NCBI GenBank assembly: GCA_027922465.2
Contig: BQMF02000214.1
Location: 496,001-560,000 of the forward strand
Source: Turritopsis dohrnii
Lineage: Eukaryota > Cnidaria > Hydrozoa > Anthoathecata > Oceaniidae
Length of the DNA stretch: 64,000 nt
Direction of reading: 5' to 3'
Shown: positions 1-11,558 of the stretch, piece by piece
Layout of the letters: each line of letters opens with the position of its first letter
How positions within the stretch are numbered: the stretch's first letter is position 1
Program-made: the position numbers and the translations under genes
Notes under the pieces: generated by a model
What the model was told of the DNA's origin: nothing
Seen by the model: only the letters and a program-made list of their open reading frames with translations
Database searches by the model: none

Positions 1-270
1 TGTTTAAAAGGTTGTACAGAAAGTGCCTAATAACGGAAAGTCCATGAAACAGCGGAAAGTGTCAAAGTCAGCTATTTTCAAAAAATTCCTCGTTACCACT
101 TCAAAACTGATCACGTGATAATATTATTAAGATATCAATAACGGATTCATACAAAAAATGTTTCGACGTTTAAGACAAAGCTTGATGCTCGCTGCCCCCA
201 ATCCAAATTTGTCAAGCTTTTATAAGACAGAACTATCATAATAAGCACAGGATGGAAGATAGAGGCAAAC

Positions 271-3200
271 CTTTTTCTGTGTCGTTCTCCTCCTTCGAGC
301 TCTCCTTGTTCTTTTCTTTATCTTTGTCCTTCTTCTTTTTCCTGCAAATAAACAGTTAACATACAGGATGCAAAACAGGACAAGAGCTTGCAACTTCAAA
401 ATATCATATTATCAGTGACGATTTAAAAAAAGATAACGTGTTGAAGATGTTTGTTTGGTTGCTTTCTTTAAGAATCTGACGGCAACGACCACCGTGAAAC
501 GACGTAAAAAATAAGGACCGAGGACCAAGGTAAGTGTAACATTGAGCAGATACACGCAGAACAAAAGTACTTTAAGAAGGCTATAAGTACTTTACACTGT
601 TCCAAACGTAAAAGACTCGTTTATATAATGATAAGACAGACAATTACTTTGAAGAGCGGTCGGGAGATCGAGACAATGACTTTCGAGATTTGCGACGTGA
701 CGGAGAGCGAGATTTCGATTTTTTTCTAAAAAAAATTGTAGTTTTGTCCGTAATAAAAATGAAGTGTCGAATGAAAAATCAAAAGCATTCAATCTAATGA
801 AAATCTAACTTTGACTTGACTCTTTTCGGTGACCGTGAAATTGATCTGGAAGGACTTCTTCTTCGTCGCCGTCTTTCTCTAATAGGAAATGTTTTGTTGG
901 GTTTTTTTTAATCAAATTTGATTCCATCAACGCCATTTTGAAATCATCAAAGTTAAACAAAGAAACAATTCAAAAGAATATCCTGAATACCTGGATCGAC
1001 TTCTTGATCTTCTTCTTCTAGGTGATTTGGATCTAAAAACATTTATGAATCAACTCATGATGGCCAGGATTGAACGCAAACAAGGAATAAATATAACGTG
1101 AGTGCAAACACCCCCTGAATTTTTCAGAATATTGAGAAGATCATAAAGACTTGCCTGTTTTTTTAAGGAGGTAATGGCAAAACATAAACAACGTACTTAT
1201 ACACTCGTTAACTGGGACTTTCAAGGAAGAAATTGAAAAAAAACTGGAGGTGGTCCTATTTAACAAATCTGTGTGGAAATTTCTAGAAACCTTTTTCAGC
1301 CTAAGCAAAGTCCCAGTTACACAGGGCATTTCGAGAATACTTTGCACACAATCCGAAATTCCTTTTACGCTGACTAATTTATAAAAATAATACACTCCAG
1401 AACTTCTATGAAGAACCTGTTTAAAATACCGCCCTGTACTGTAATTCCTTATACGCCCTATTGGTAGTGATGAAAAATTATACGCCATCATAAACACCAA
1501 CGAATCAGATATGTATTGACAGTTCACGCAAATGCCGATAGAACGTGAATGAGCACCCATGATTGGTCAATATGAACAATTGAACTGGAACAGCAGTAAT
1601 TGGTCGATATGAAGAAAATCCAGCAACGCGATTTGACAAATTAAGTTACCATGGTTACGTCGTTACCTTGATCTAGATATCGAGTAACTTCTTCTTCGCC
1701 GTCTGTCACGTGATATTGATCTGTACATAGACCATGCAAGAAAAATATCTTATAATGCGATAAGATTTATGATCCTCTCCAAAGGACTACTGTCAATCAA
1801 AGTTATAAATCCTTTCGAACATTGGACGAATACAGCTACTGTCAATCAAACCCGTCAATCAAAGTTCTCAAACTAACTTTTTATTGGATGATTCTTTTCT
1901 TCCTTACCGTTACTGGAGATGAAAAAAAAAAAGTGAAGATTTACCGTGAGCGGGATTTGCTTCTTTTTTTGGAGCGTGACCTGCTTCTCCTTCGAGGTGG
2001 TGTTCTATGATGCAACAAAAACATTGCTAACCCAGAAATAAAGAAAAAAAAAAAACATTTTCAAAAAATACGTGGATTTCCGAGATGGCGAATTTTATTA
2101 ATCTAAGAAATTTATGATGTAAACCATGCTTTATGTATATCTATGAAATTAAGGCCACATCTTCACTAGGCATAGAATGCTGTCGTCTAAGCAGTTAAAG
2201 CAATCCGATGTGTTCACAACACACCACCACATGCTATTGTTGTGTCTGGTTGAAACAAGCAACCTTTCTTAACGGAAATCACATCGGTCTAAATCTCTTC
2301 AGCGCGGTGGGAGTTTCCCGTATGAATATGCACAAGCGGGCTGGCCTGGTTGCTCAAATTGGTTGCATTTAATGCCCGTTCTTTAAGCAAGTTTAATTGA
2401 AATGAGCGAGATCACCGGACACACAGGAAGAATTTGTCCCGGATGAAATTGTTTTCAAAGCATACCGTGATTTTTTACGTCGAGGTGAGCGAGACCTAAA
2501 CAAGAAAGCATGGGATTAATTGAATGAATGTGGAGACGAAAGAAATTTCATACCTTCTTGGATGTTTGGAATTCTGGATATTTTATTTTATTTTCGATTA
2601 TCTAACATTGATGTACATACTCTCAACCAATTATACCAACTGGCAATAGTCATTTTCATGAATGACGTCACGACAACCCAAACCTCGTTTTCAACCAGGA
2701 CATTAAAGGGAAACGGAGTTCAAAAGAAACTTAATACTTAAACCTCGGTTTCCCTTTAATGATGTTTGTGCCAGAAGGACAGGGAAACATTAACAACGAA
2801 AAAGAAATTCCGGTTGCTTCGGTGCATGACTTTTATCAAAATTAGAAACCAGGCCACGGGTAGCATGAAGTGATATATCTGAAGTTTTATATATTAACGA
2901 CATACCGACGACGTCTTGGAGATCGGGTCCTAGACCGTCGGCGACGTGGTGATTTTGTTCGACTTCGACGCCTTGGCGGAGATCTGCTAATAAGATCGAA
3001 AGAGAGGTTACGAGCCGTAAGAGGATATTAAATAACATTTGAAAACCATATCAAACCAAAAATAGAAAACCTGAATTTATTTTCAGGTTCGTCCTAAATC
3101 ATTTTTCCGAGAGATTTCATACAGAGAGTTTCAAGAGTGTGGCCTCACAGCTGCAAATATTTAGCCAGCTCTGCTTAGTTTAAACCTTAGGTTTGCTGCT

Positions 3201-6200
3201 ATATTCGTTTGGTTCAGGCAATGAATGATTCTTTCAGACGACAGGGTGGCCACTTTTTTTGCCTTACCATTTTCCCTGACTCTCAGCAAATTTCCCTGAC
3301 TAACCCCGAGCCTGTCAAAAAGACAATGCCACTGATTTTCCTGTTAACATCATAACAGCTAAGAACGATTCTTCTAATAGGTAACACAAGCCTCAAAATT
3401 CCCCTGACTTTCCCAATTTTCTCGTTTTTCCCTGACTTTTTGGGCTGATTTTCATTTTCCCTGACTTTTCCAGGTTTTCCAGATCGCTGGCCACCCTGGA
3501 CGATTTAAGGAATGAGATTAACGGAGAAGTTTAGCTGGTGAGATATCGGCAGATGTATGCACACTCAACGGAGCTTTTCAAAAAAAGATGTCAGCCTCCA
3601 TCTTTAGTCTCTTTCCAACATCATGAAATCAATGTCGTTTATTATAATGATACAGTTAACTTTTGCTATCTCGAACTAAAACCTCGGCCCCGTCAGCATT
3701 TATAACCCGCTATAAATCTCATTACCTCGAAGTTTTTATCCGGTCTATTGAGAACTTGAGATAGCGAGGACTCGACTGTATAACCTCTTTTCATCATCTA
3801 ACGAAACGTCATTATTTTGAAGTTTGAAACAAGGTAATGCTTATGAATATAGTGATCCTTTAAAAATCATAATGTATTTTGCCACACGCCTTCTTCAATT
3901 GTAATAAGAAAGCAACTGTATTTATAGACTTGTTTGTCATATACATTCAACCAAAGAGACTTCGAATAATAATTGGCTGTTACGTATAAGCGGTTGGTCT
4001 GCTATATAACATAACATTTTAACCTTATGAAAGTTCTACAGGGGATCATTTCGTCGGGGAAAAGTGACGAAATTTTTGCTTCGTGACGAAAACTTTGAAA
4101 AATTGAAATTTATAAGAAAGTATTACCTTAAGGGAAATGAATGCGAGGATAAATTAATGCGGAATAAATTAATGCGGAATTAATTAATGCGAATTTGGCC
4201 CTAATTCGCATTATAAAATTCCGCAAAACTTAAAATTTTCGGCCATTCGCATTAATTAATTCCGCATTTTTTTCAAATTTTGGTGATTTTTTTGAAATAA
4301 TCAATGACGAACAAGATGAGGGCGATGAAGACGTTTAAAAGTTGTTTTTATTGAAGAACATTACTACTATTCGTTTAATATTGCGTTAGAAATTTTTTAG
4401 TTCATTAGTTATTACTAAAAAAGTTTTTATTGAAGGAAAAAAAAGATTTTTTTTAAATCATCATTCGCATTAATTAATTCCACAAAATCTTGAAATTTAG
4501 GCCCATTCGCATTAATAAATTCCGCGAAACATAAAATTTTTCGAGTGTAATTCGCATTAATTAATTCCGCATTAATTTATTCTCACATTAATTTGTTCCC
4601 TTAAGGCAGTAAAATTTTGCAAAATAACGAAATTTTCTCCGACGAAAAATTTTCCCCGGCGTAAATTTTCCCCGATAAGGTAAGTTGTTGCGGCCACAAA
4701 AAAATTCACAGAGTTGGTTGGAAAAGAAAACTAAAGGATACACGTTGTTTTTTTCTTATAAGCAACAAGTTTATAAGCAACACTAGTAAATTTTCTCGAA
4801 AAGTTTAGCAACAGTACTACCAGAATCTTAGATAAATTAGCAATTTACGGAAAATGTTCAACTGAGCTCTCTTCTCTCATCCCTGCATTAAAGACTTTCA
4901 AGCGAAACACAAGATATTCATCTAATTGCCATGATCACACTGTCAGCATCCCAAAATCATCAAAAAATTTGTACCAACAAAGTTTCATTCCTCGCTCCTC
5001 GCACTCTCTGGAATTCTTTACCCCAGTCTGTTTTTCCTTCTCATTATAATCTTCAACACTTTAAATGTAATGTCCATCGTCACCTTTCCTCCTTGTACCT
5101 CAATACACATTAGTGGTTTTAAACCTTGTATTGAGCGACTAATTAAAAAAAAACAACAACAAAAAAACATGTAATTTTGAAATGATGCAGCACTGGCATT
5201 GCTGCAGCACATTTCTTAAAATTGTTACACTAGCTTTAGTAATAGGTTGATCGCTTCTATAATGATTGCAATGTCCCAGACTTTATACTTAGATACTTTA
5301 ATTGAACAAATTTAGTCTTAAGGTAGTCTTAGTTATTTAGTCTTAGTTTCTTAAGGTACTGTTATCAATGAGGGTCCTGCGAAGGAGGTCCTAGAGCATT
5401 TAAAGCCCCCATTTGGGATACGGAAGCTGTAATGACAGGAACCGCTCAACTAGACAACCATCCGAGACAACCATCCGAGACATCATTCCTACTCTCTTGC
5501 CGAGTGAGTAGGGAGAAGCAGAGAGGAGTGATTCATACTGTTATAGTCGCTAGCATGACTCGGTCGGGGATTGAACCCGCGACCTTTCGAACAGGAAATG
5601 AACATTCTACCACAAGGCTACCAGTTACCAGAGGTAAGATAAATCAGATTAGTCAATGGATTGAATAGTGCCTACCTCGATGTGAAACCTAAAAAAACAG
5701 GGACAAAATAAATAGGTCAGCATGTTTCACAAATCATCATCATCATCATCATCATCAAACAACTTACGTTCCAATGACGGTTTTCGAACTGCTTCGACAT
5801 ATTTGCGTACTGGAGTTCGTCCAGAAGCAATTCGCTCACTTTCAGGTTTGGAGATGGCGCTTTTTGCATGCACAACTCTGATAAACAAACAGTGGAAAAT
5901 AACTAATACTTCATACGAGACAGTGGAAAATATCTGATACTTCATACGAGACAGTGGAAAATATCTGATACTTCATACGAGACAGTGGAAAATATCTGAT
6001 ACTTCATATGAGACAGTGGAAAATAACTGATACTTCATACGAGACAGTGGAAAAATATCTGATACTTCATACGAGACCGTTTATTCTTTCTGAGCAACAT
6101 TGTTGCAGAACAGGGATTCACTTTCATGAGACATCTCATTAGATCATTGCAGACACACTACAGACACTTTCAAGTAAAAAAATCAGGACATTCTTATTTA

Positions 6201-9200
6201 TCACAAACGACCCATTATTGACAATGTGTTGTGTCTTTTATAGAGAGTTTATAGAGATTAAAAGTGGAGTGATTATTTAAGGAAAAGCGAGATTTGAAGA
6301 AGCAAAAAACTGACACTCCCCTTCAAAAATTTCCATTTAAACTGAAATCTTCAATTAGGTGATTTATAAGGTAAACAACAATAGATAAGGTAAACAACAA
6401 TAGAGAGCAATGACAGGTGATTATTTAAAAAAAAATACTTCAAACATCTGTTTCCAAAGAGGACGCCATTATATTGCAAAGCAGTTGGTACTGATTCCAC
6501 TGCACTGAATTCTACAAATGCATACCTAGTAAAAACAAACCGGTCCTTAATGAAAAACTGATACCACTATAAAGAGACGCATTCAGCATTAATTTTTTAC
6601 TTGACTCACTTGGTACTGTCAGTCTTGACAAGACGCAAGTATTTTACCTCACCAACACCAGAAAAAAATGCCATCAACTGTTCAGAAGTTATCTAAATAA
6701 GATCAAGTAAGTTTGTTTAGCACTTTCAGAAAAAATTACTTAAAATGAGATGGATTGGACGTAAATGAATCCCACCTGCGTAAAAAATAAGCAAACTGAT
6801 AGTGGAATGTCCAGAAAATTATAGCTTTAGGTTGTAACCTATTTCAGTATCAACTGAACAGAAGAGATTACTAATATTACTTACTAATATTTCCTTATTA
6901 TTTATATACTTCTTTTGCTTTTAAAATAAATCCCACAAAATTACAAGGAAACGTATCAAACATACAGATTCATGAATATTCTCAACGAATATAGTTCTTC
7001 GAATTTCTTCAATTTCAACAGGATCGACGCTCGTCGTGATCACAGGTGGGGGAGGCAATCCAGGTATACTGCTTGGAACCTATTAAAAAATAGAAACACA
7101 ACGTAATCATGAATATCTATTTATTTTATTTCTGTGTATGGATTCAGGATCTAATTTAGAATGGAAGGGCACACTATAAACATCCAAAGGGTAACCTGAG
7201 CTTTATTTCGGAGCGTTAAACCTGTGACCCCTCTATACAAAAGTGATTTTTGAAGTCTTTAAAGTGAAATAAATTTTTTTTAAAAAATGAACGTAGAGGG
7301 CAGTGTCCGACTCTTTCGGCCTAGATTAGACTATGGGATTCTAGCTTTCATCAAAACCAACAACAACAACAACAGTTCAAAGTTCAAATTTTTGCATTAC
7401 ATACTATAACATTTCTATGATAAATCTTGAAAAAATTCGAAGAAACAGAGCAACACACTTCAGTTCTCCAAGCAATAAGTATGACATAAGTTTCACCAAG
7501 GAAAAGTTAAAAGCTGAATTACATGCTAGAAATATAGAACAACTAGTACATAATGGTCAGTCTACTCGATAGCCATTGTATCAGCTAGGAGTTTTATGTG
7601 CTAGGGGTTTCTTTTACTAATAGTGGGTTCTTAAGAGACTGTATTCCAATGCATTCCATTGCTTAATGCCAGAAAATTGGTCTGTGTCAAGAGTTTTAGT
7701 CTTCCAGTATTTGAAGACTGTAGTTACAGGTTGTAAAGAGTTTCTACACTCAACATGAAAATCTTTAGCTAGGTGGCTATACGTACCTCTTCAACTGGAA
7801 ATGCTTGCGGCAAGAAACCAGAATTAGCCTTGGATGCGTATGCATTGAGAGTTTTTAGTAAGTGTAAACATTCTGATTCTTCAGGGATTTCATCTATTGA
7901 AATGACGCAGGAGAAATTAATTTCAGTTAAACCACTATTGGAGAGTCCAAGCAAAAATTAATGAGATTAGGGTGTGGCATTAACCAGAACATGCTCAATA
8001 TAATACCTCGGTTAATAGGTACAACAATAAGGGCTTTGTCAATAAACACAGTATTCGTTAAATGTTGTGCCACGCCACACTGTTCTGAATTCTCATACTT
8101 GATGTAGCAGATTTTGACAGCCACCTGTACAGACTCTCTAAAACAAAACATTAAAAATCAAGAACACTTTAATAAAGTATTTGGGGCATTTTTATTAAGG
8201 GCACTTAACACACTGGCTGGAACAATACAACGCTAGAACAATTTGAATAAACCTTATTGAGGCTGGAAGCTTTTGATGACACATAGAAGCAAATTTTACT
8301 TTTCATGGAATTCAAAAAAATAACAACAGTTATGACAAACAACAAAGCTACATTCTATCACTATGGGTTGAGTATTGTATCATCAGTGGCATATCCAGAA
8401 TGTTCTTGATACCGGTATATCAGTTTGGGCACCCAAACTATCACGACTTAGAAAAAAACAAAGAGTACGTTGTTTTATTTTTGTACTCATTAAACTACAA
8501 CAAGTTGAAAACTCGAAAGAAGTTTTTCGATTAAATACAATAACTTGAAGCTATCCTGTTAACTAAAATCATATTTTTATCATTTATTGAATTTATGCCG
8601 TGAGACTGGTAATACCTACTTTTATGAAAAAAGTTTATTTTTTGGAAATAGATAAGAAATAACCAATTTAACGTCAATTTGATGAGTTTTCAACAAATTT
8701 ATATGTCAAATATATGAGAGGCTAAAATAAATGTTTGTGCAAATAAAATTAAAATGTTTCAATCACAGCAGACAAGAAAAGTTAAGACTGAGAGAGTTGA
8801 GCTTTGCATTGACGATCAGCTGAACTAAGAAAACTTAGAAAACCGGTACCCCCCCAAAAAACTCTGCATACAGCACTGATCATTTTCCTTTCCATAATAC
8901 AGATTTTGGTTTTAAATCAATATCATGAATATTATTTGTCTTTCTTCTTATATATGAGGCTACTACAGACACCTACAAATCCTGCCTATCAGTTTATATC
9001 GAAGTAATTAGGTTTATTAACAAAACTTTAATATTAATTACATGTATCTCAATTTCAAACTTTTACATAAGCATCACTCACTCTTTAAGGTACTCCTTTT
9101 CAAAACATGTTGCACCTTATCAAAATTCAGTCTGTTGCAGTGATATTTGAGGAAACATGGAAGCAGCAGATGTAACAATAGCACGAGACTTACTCTGTTG

Positions 9201-9405
9201 GGTATAATCTTATGTCTGTGACTGTTCCAAGAAAACCAAATAAAGTGGCCATTTGCTGTAACGTTGCGCCTGGTGACACATTAGTGACTTGGACAACTTT
9301 TCCAGTAAATACAACATCTTTGTTTGCTTCTCCATTGGTTAGTTCATTTCCAGTTGATGAAATATTTTTTTCCTCCGCTACAGCGTCATCTGCTACTTCA
9401 GCCAT
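271..9405 (-). CDS. SREK1: SREK1-like SR splicing factor (3' end beyond window)
   Basis: Regulator of alternative splicing in the nucleus: two RRM domains bind RNA and a C-terminal arginine/serine domain contacts other splicing factors. Exons read from the minus strand: 9194-9405 (start ATG in good context, RRM1 with VVQVTNVSPGA), 8007-8137 (GVAQHLTNTVFID, a SREK1 hallmark), 7787-7893 (IPEES), 6966-7079 (EEIRRTIFVENI, start of RRM2), 6610-6692, 6446-6525 (YAFVEF), 5768-5877, a 13-nt microexon 5676-5688, then RS exons 2906-2986, 2466-2495, 1945-2004, 1667-1720, 991-1032, 810-878, 648-725 and lysine-rich 271-341. Reading phase is continuous at every junction except 6446 to 5877, where an exon of length 3n+1 closing RRM2 was not found. 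The last exon ends in a donor, so the gene continues left of base 1. Family assignment is firm; the 5' UTR, missing exon and 3' end are unknown. Confidence 0.88.
3242..3498. mobile_element. hAT-like MITE, 257 bp
   Basis: Termini CAGGGTGGCCAC and its near-complement CTGGCCACCCTG flank a non-coding body rich in repeated TTTCCCTGACT motifs. GACGA occurs directly on both sides (3237-3241, 3499-3503) as a probable target duplication. It lies in an intron of the SREK1-like gene. Five bases is short for hAT, so the superfamily is tentative. Confidence 0.75.
3651..3780. mobile_element. MITE with TACAGT ends, 130 bp
   Basis: Begins TACAGTTAACTTTTGC and ends GAGGACTCGACTGTA; an internal CTATCTCGAACT is mirrored by GAACTTGAGATAG. 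Related to the element at 13738-13919. The TA at each end suggests a mariner-like TA target. No coding capacity. Intronic in the SREK1-like gene. Confidence 0.55.
4126..4606. mobile_element. Palindromic AT-rich MITE (ATTAATGCGGAATT units)
   Basis: Bounded by CCTTAAGGGAA and TTCCCTTAAGG. Inside, the units ATTAATTAATGCGGAATT occur in one direction at the left and in reverse complement at the right, so both halves can pair. It sits inside an older element (about 4040-4680) whose right end, CCCCGATAAGGTA, matches the ends of the MITE at 30629-31209. Confidence 0.65.
4844..5167 (+). mobile_element. Short LINE-derived copy 1 (RT C-terminal tail)
   Basis: Carries the end of a non-LTR retrotransposon reverse transcriptase reading frame: the motif RTLWNSLPQSV, near 5000-5030, matches the usual xLWNSLP tail of jockey/CR1-type elements. 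It ends in an A-rich tail. The copy at 26724-27046 starts at the same base (TTTACGGAAAATG) and has nearly the same length. It interrupts a repeat whose uninterrupted relative is at 38342-38713, which fixes the insertion point. Confidence 0.75.
5353..5632 (-). mobile_element. tRNA-derived SINE, family A
   Basis: On the minus strand a tRNA-like head has an A-box-like TAGCCTTGTGG and a B-box GGTTCAATCCC within a clover-leaf-like T arm. An unrelated body follows, ending with AAATGCTCTAGGACCTCC. A related copy lies at 35630-36058 and a body fragment at 18130-18240. It lies in an intron of the SREK1-like gene. Confidence 0.75.
5733..5756. repeat. (ATC)n microsatellite
   Basis: Eight ATC triplets directly downstream of the 5' splice site of the SREK1-like exon 5768-5877 (read on the minus strand as TGA repeats). 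Confidence 0.9.
5889..6078. repeat. 31-bp tandem repeat, about six copies
   Basis: The unit, beginning GACAGTGGAAAATATCTG and ending TACTTCATACGA, is repeated head to tail about six times with one- to two-base differences. It sits just upstream of a SREK1-like exon, in the interval where the exon completing RRM2 could not be located. Confidence 0.9.
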
Positions 9406-9587
9406 CTTAACATCAATTGAAATCCTTGTAAAGGAGTAGTGTCACTCGTGAAGGAAGGATATATCACAGATGGTAAAGGGACAAATACTGAACGATAACT
9501 ACTTCACACACCAGCGATAACTAATGGTTCTAATAAAATATCTATCAATTATTCAACCAAAAATCTCGAGGTGAATGAGTACTATAA

Positions 9588-10798
9588 ACAGCCCATGAAA
9601 TTCAGGTCGGCATTCGGCAATGCCGACCTGAAAACCGACCTAGACAAGCATGGGGTCGGCTAAATTTTGCCGATCTAAATACACAATTTTCACGGCATTT
9701 TCCTTTTTCTTATCCTAACGTAATATCAAAACATGATTTCAAACAAATATGTTTAAAATCACTTGCACGAAGAATTTTCAGACACAAAAGATTCTGTTTG
9801 CTTTGATCAATTCCTCACGTGCAGCACGTGATTTTGATTGACAGGATTCGAAATCAATGCACGGATTCGAAATCAAAATTTTACAGCACTCCATCACTTT
9901 CTTACGTTATTCATTTATGACAAATTTCTTTAGCAAATCGTATCATCAACGGTGAAGGGTGTTTAGAAAGATTAATTTTTTTTCGTGCACAAATATATTT
10001 GTGTGAAAAATAGGAAGTTATTTCGTAAGTAGGTAATCTTCATGTGGAGCAATCATGCCGTCAAAGAAAATCGCTGTGATAATAAAGCATTACGTGAATG
10101 TTGTTAATTCCTGTTGTTCATGTCTATTCTTAAACTTTACTTATAACGGCTTATCTAACGTAATAGATAACATCAACGAAAATACTTCACTACAAGACGG
10201 CTTCTTCTTCAGCTTTTTTATTATTTTGTTATTGCGGGGAATTCGAATAACAGTTGTATTTATTTTCAGTGACAAATGCCTCAAAATCCTTTGAGTTGTA
10301 TCACCGATTGTCTTTGAGGAGGTAATTGTCAGCTTCAATATTCTTCGTTCGTATCAATAAACTTATTTACATACATGACTGCGTTTTTTCTTAAATCTCT
10401 GATCCCCTTCAATATGAATTTAACATGTGAGTACTGGGCCTTACATGGCTACCGTGAGATTAGCACCAAACCATGCGCCATTTTTAAAATCGCCTTGCTC
10501 ACGTTATTGCTTCTTGTAACGCCAGCAACAACAGGATACTACATTGGTAAAATTTGAGTGTATGCAGGACTGTACAAAGTTTTCAATCGTCAGTTGCTAT
10601 GATTTGCAAAAATAAAAGTGTCAGGAAGAATGTGCAATTTCAGATGAGGTGAAACCTGTTGTGCCGACCCAGGGAAGCAAGGAGAACGGCAATGCCGACC
10701 TTAAGTAAGGCCTAGGTCGGCAAAATTTCGCCGGCCTTTGGCCAGTTTAGGACGGCACATAAGTGCCGTCCTAAAATTCTTCGAATTTCGTGGGCTGT
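9588..10798. mobile_element. 1.2-kb TIR transposon with a hairpin at each end
   Basis: Terminal inverted repeats ACAGCCCATGAAATTC and GAATTTCGTGGGCTGT, flanked by ATAA on both sides (9584-9587, 10799-10802). A GC-rich hairpin lies inside each end: 9603-9630 (12-bp stem, 4-nt loop) and 10746-10775 (13-bp stem, 4-nt loop). Further GGTCGGCA/TGCCGACC blocks follow inward. No recognisable transposase, so non-autonomous. It fills the space upstream of the SREK1-like gene. Confidence 0.8.
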
Positions 10799-11558
10799 AT
10801 AAAAAATGGTAGACAAAGTTGTGTGATGTAAGTCCATAGAAAATCCTATCCAACATCAATGGGAAAATCAATGCATTAACTCATTTTCATCAACCAATAT
10901 CTATAACTGACCAATTTCGCCTAGATAATCTAATTTTAAGGGGCATGTATTTTAGCATTTTGAGAACCGATAAATTTTTACTAGTATCTTTGTTTTTAGA
11001 AGTACGATAAAGAAGTCAAAAAAACTTGATATACAATAATCATAGAATAACAAAATGTCATGCTTGACATATTTTGATTCAGTCTTTTACAGGTGCTTTC
11101 ATAATTTTTCATCCTGATTGATGAGATGTCCTAGTTTGTGAAAATCGGACAAAGGGATTGCTGGGCCAAAAAGTATACACAAATAATCAAATGGACGGAT
11201 TCAGTTAGTACCCAGAATAATATACTGCCAATCCTTTGCTACTTCTCAAACACCCATGAAAACATGACGTGATAAATAGCATAACAATATAGCATTCAGC
11301 AATAATGAAGCAAAGACCATTAAGATAAGGTAAGTTCATTCTGTAATACCAATGTACAAAATTAAAGGAAAATGAATAAATAAAAGTAACAAAAAAATAT
11401 ATATATATAACTAGATAGTAGTAATAAGGTAAATGGTATTACAGGGAGACCATTGCCAATAGCAAAAGCTGATGTGAGGCAATGGCCACCCGGTTTACAA
11501 CACAACACAGGGACATCACAGGACAAGACAACACATAGAAGATAAACTTTCATTGACA

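Noticed and set aside
592..792. 66-codon minus-strand frame across an RS exon
   Set aside because: It reads the SREK1-like exon 648-725 in the wrong frame; the correct phase gives an RS-rich peptide joined to its neighbours.
5540..5630. Possible functional tRNA gene
   Set aside because: A- and B-box motifs are present but they are followed by a conserved non-tRNA body shared with 35630-36058, so it is a tRNA-derived SINE head.
5889..6078. CRISPR-like array
   Set aside because: The 31-bp units are directly adjacent without spacers, and the genome is animal; it is a simple tandem repeat.
10055..10557. Short frames (79 and 60 codons) as genes
   Set aside because: They lie within the non-autonomous transposon 9588-10798, are hydrophobic by base composition and match nothing known to me.
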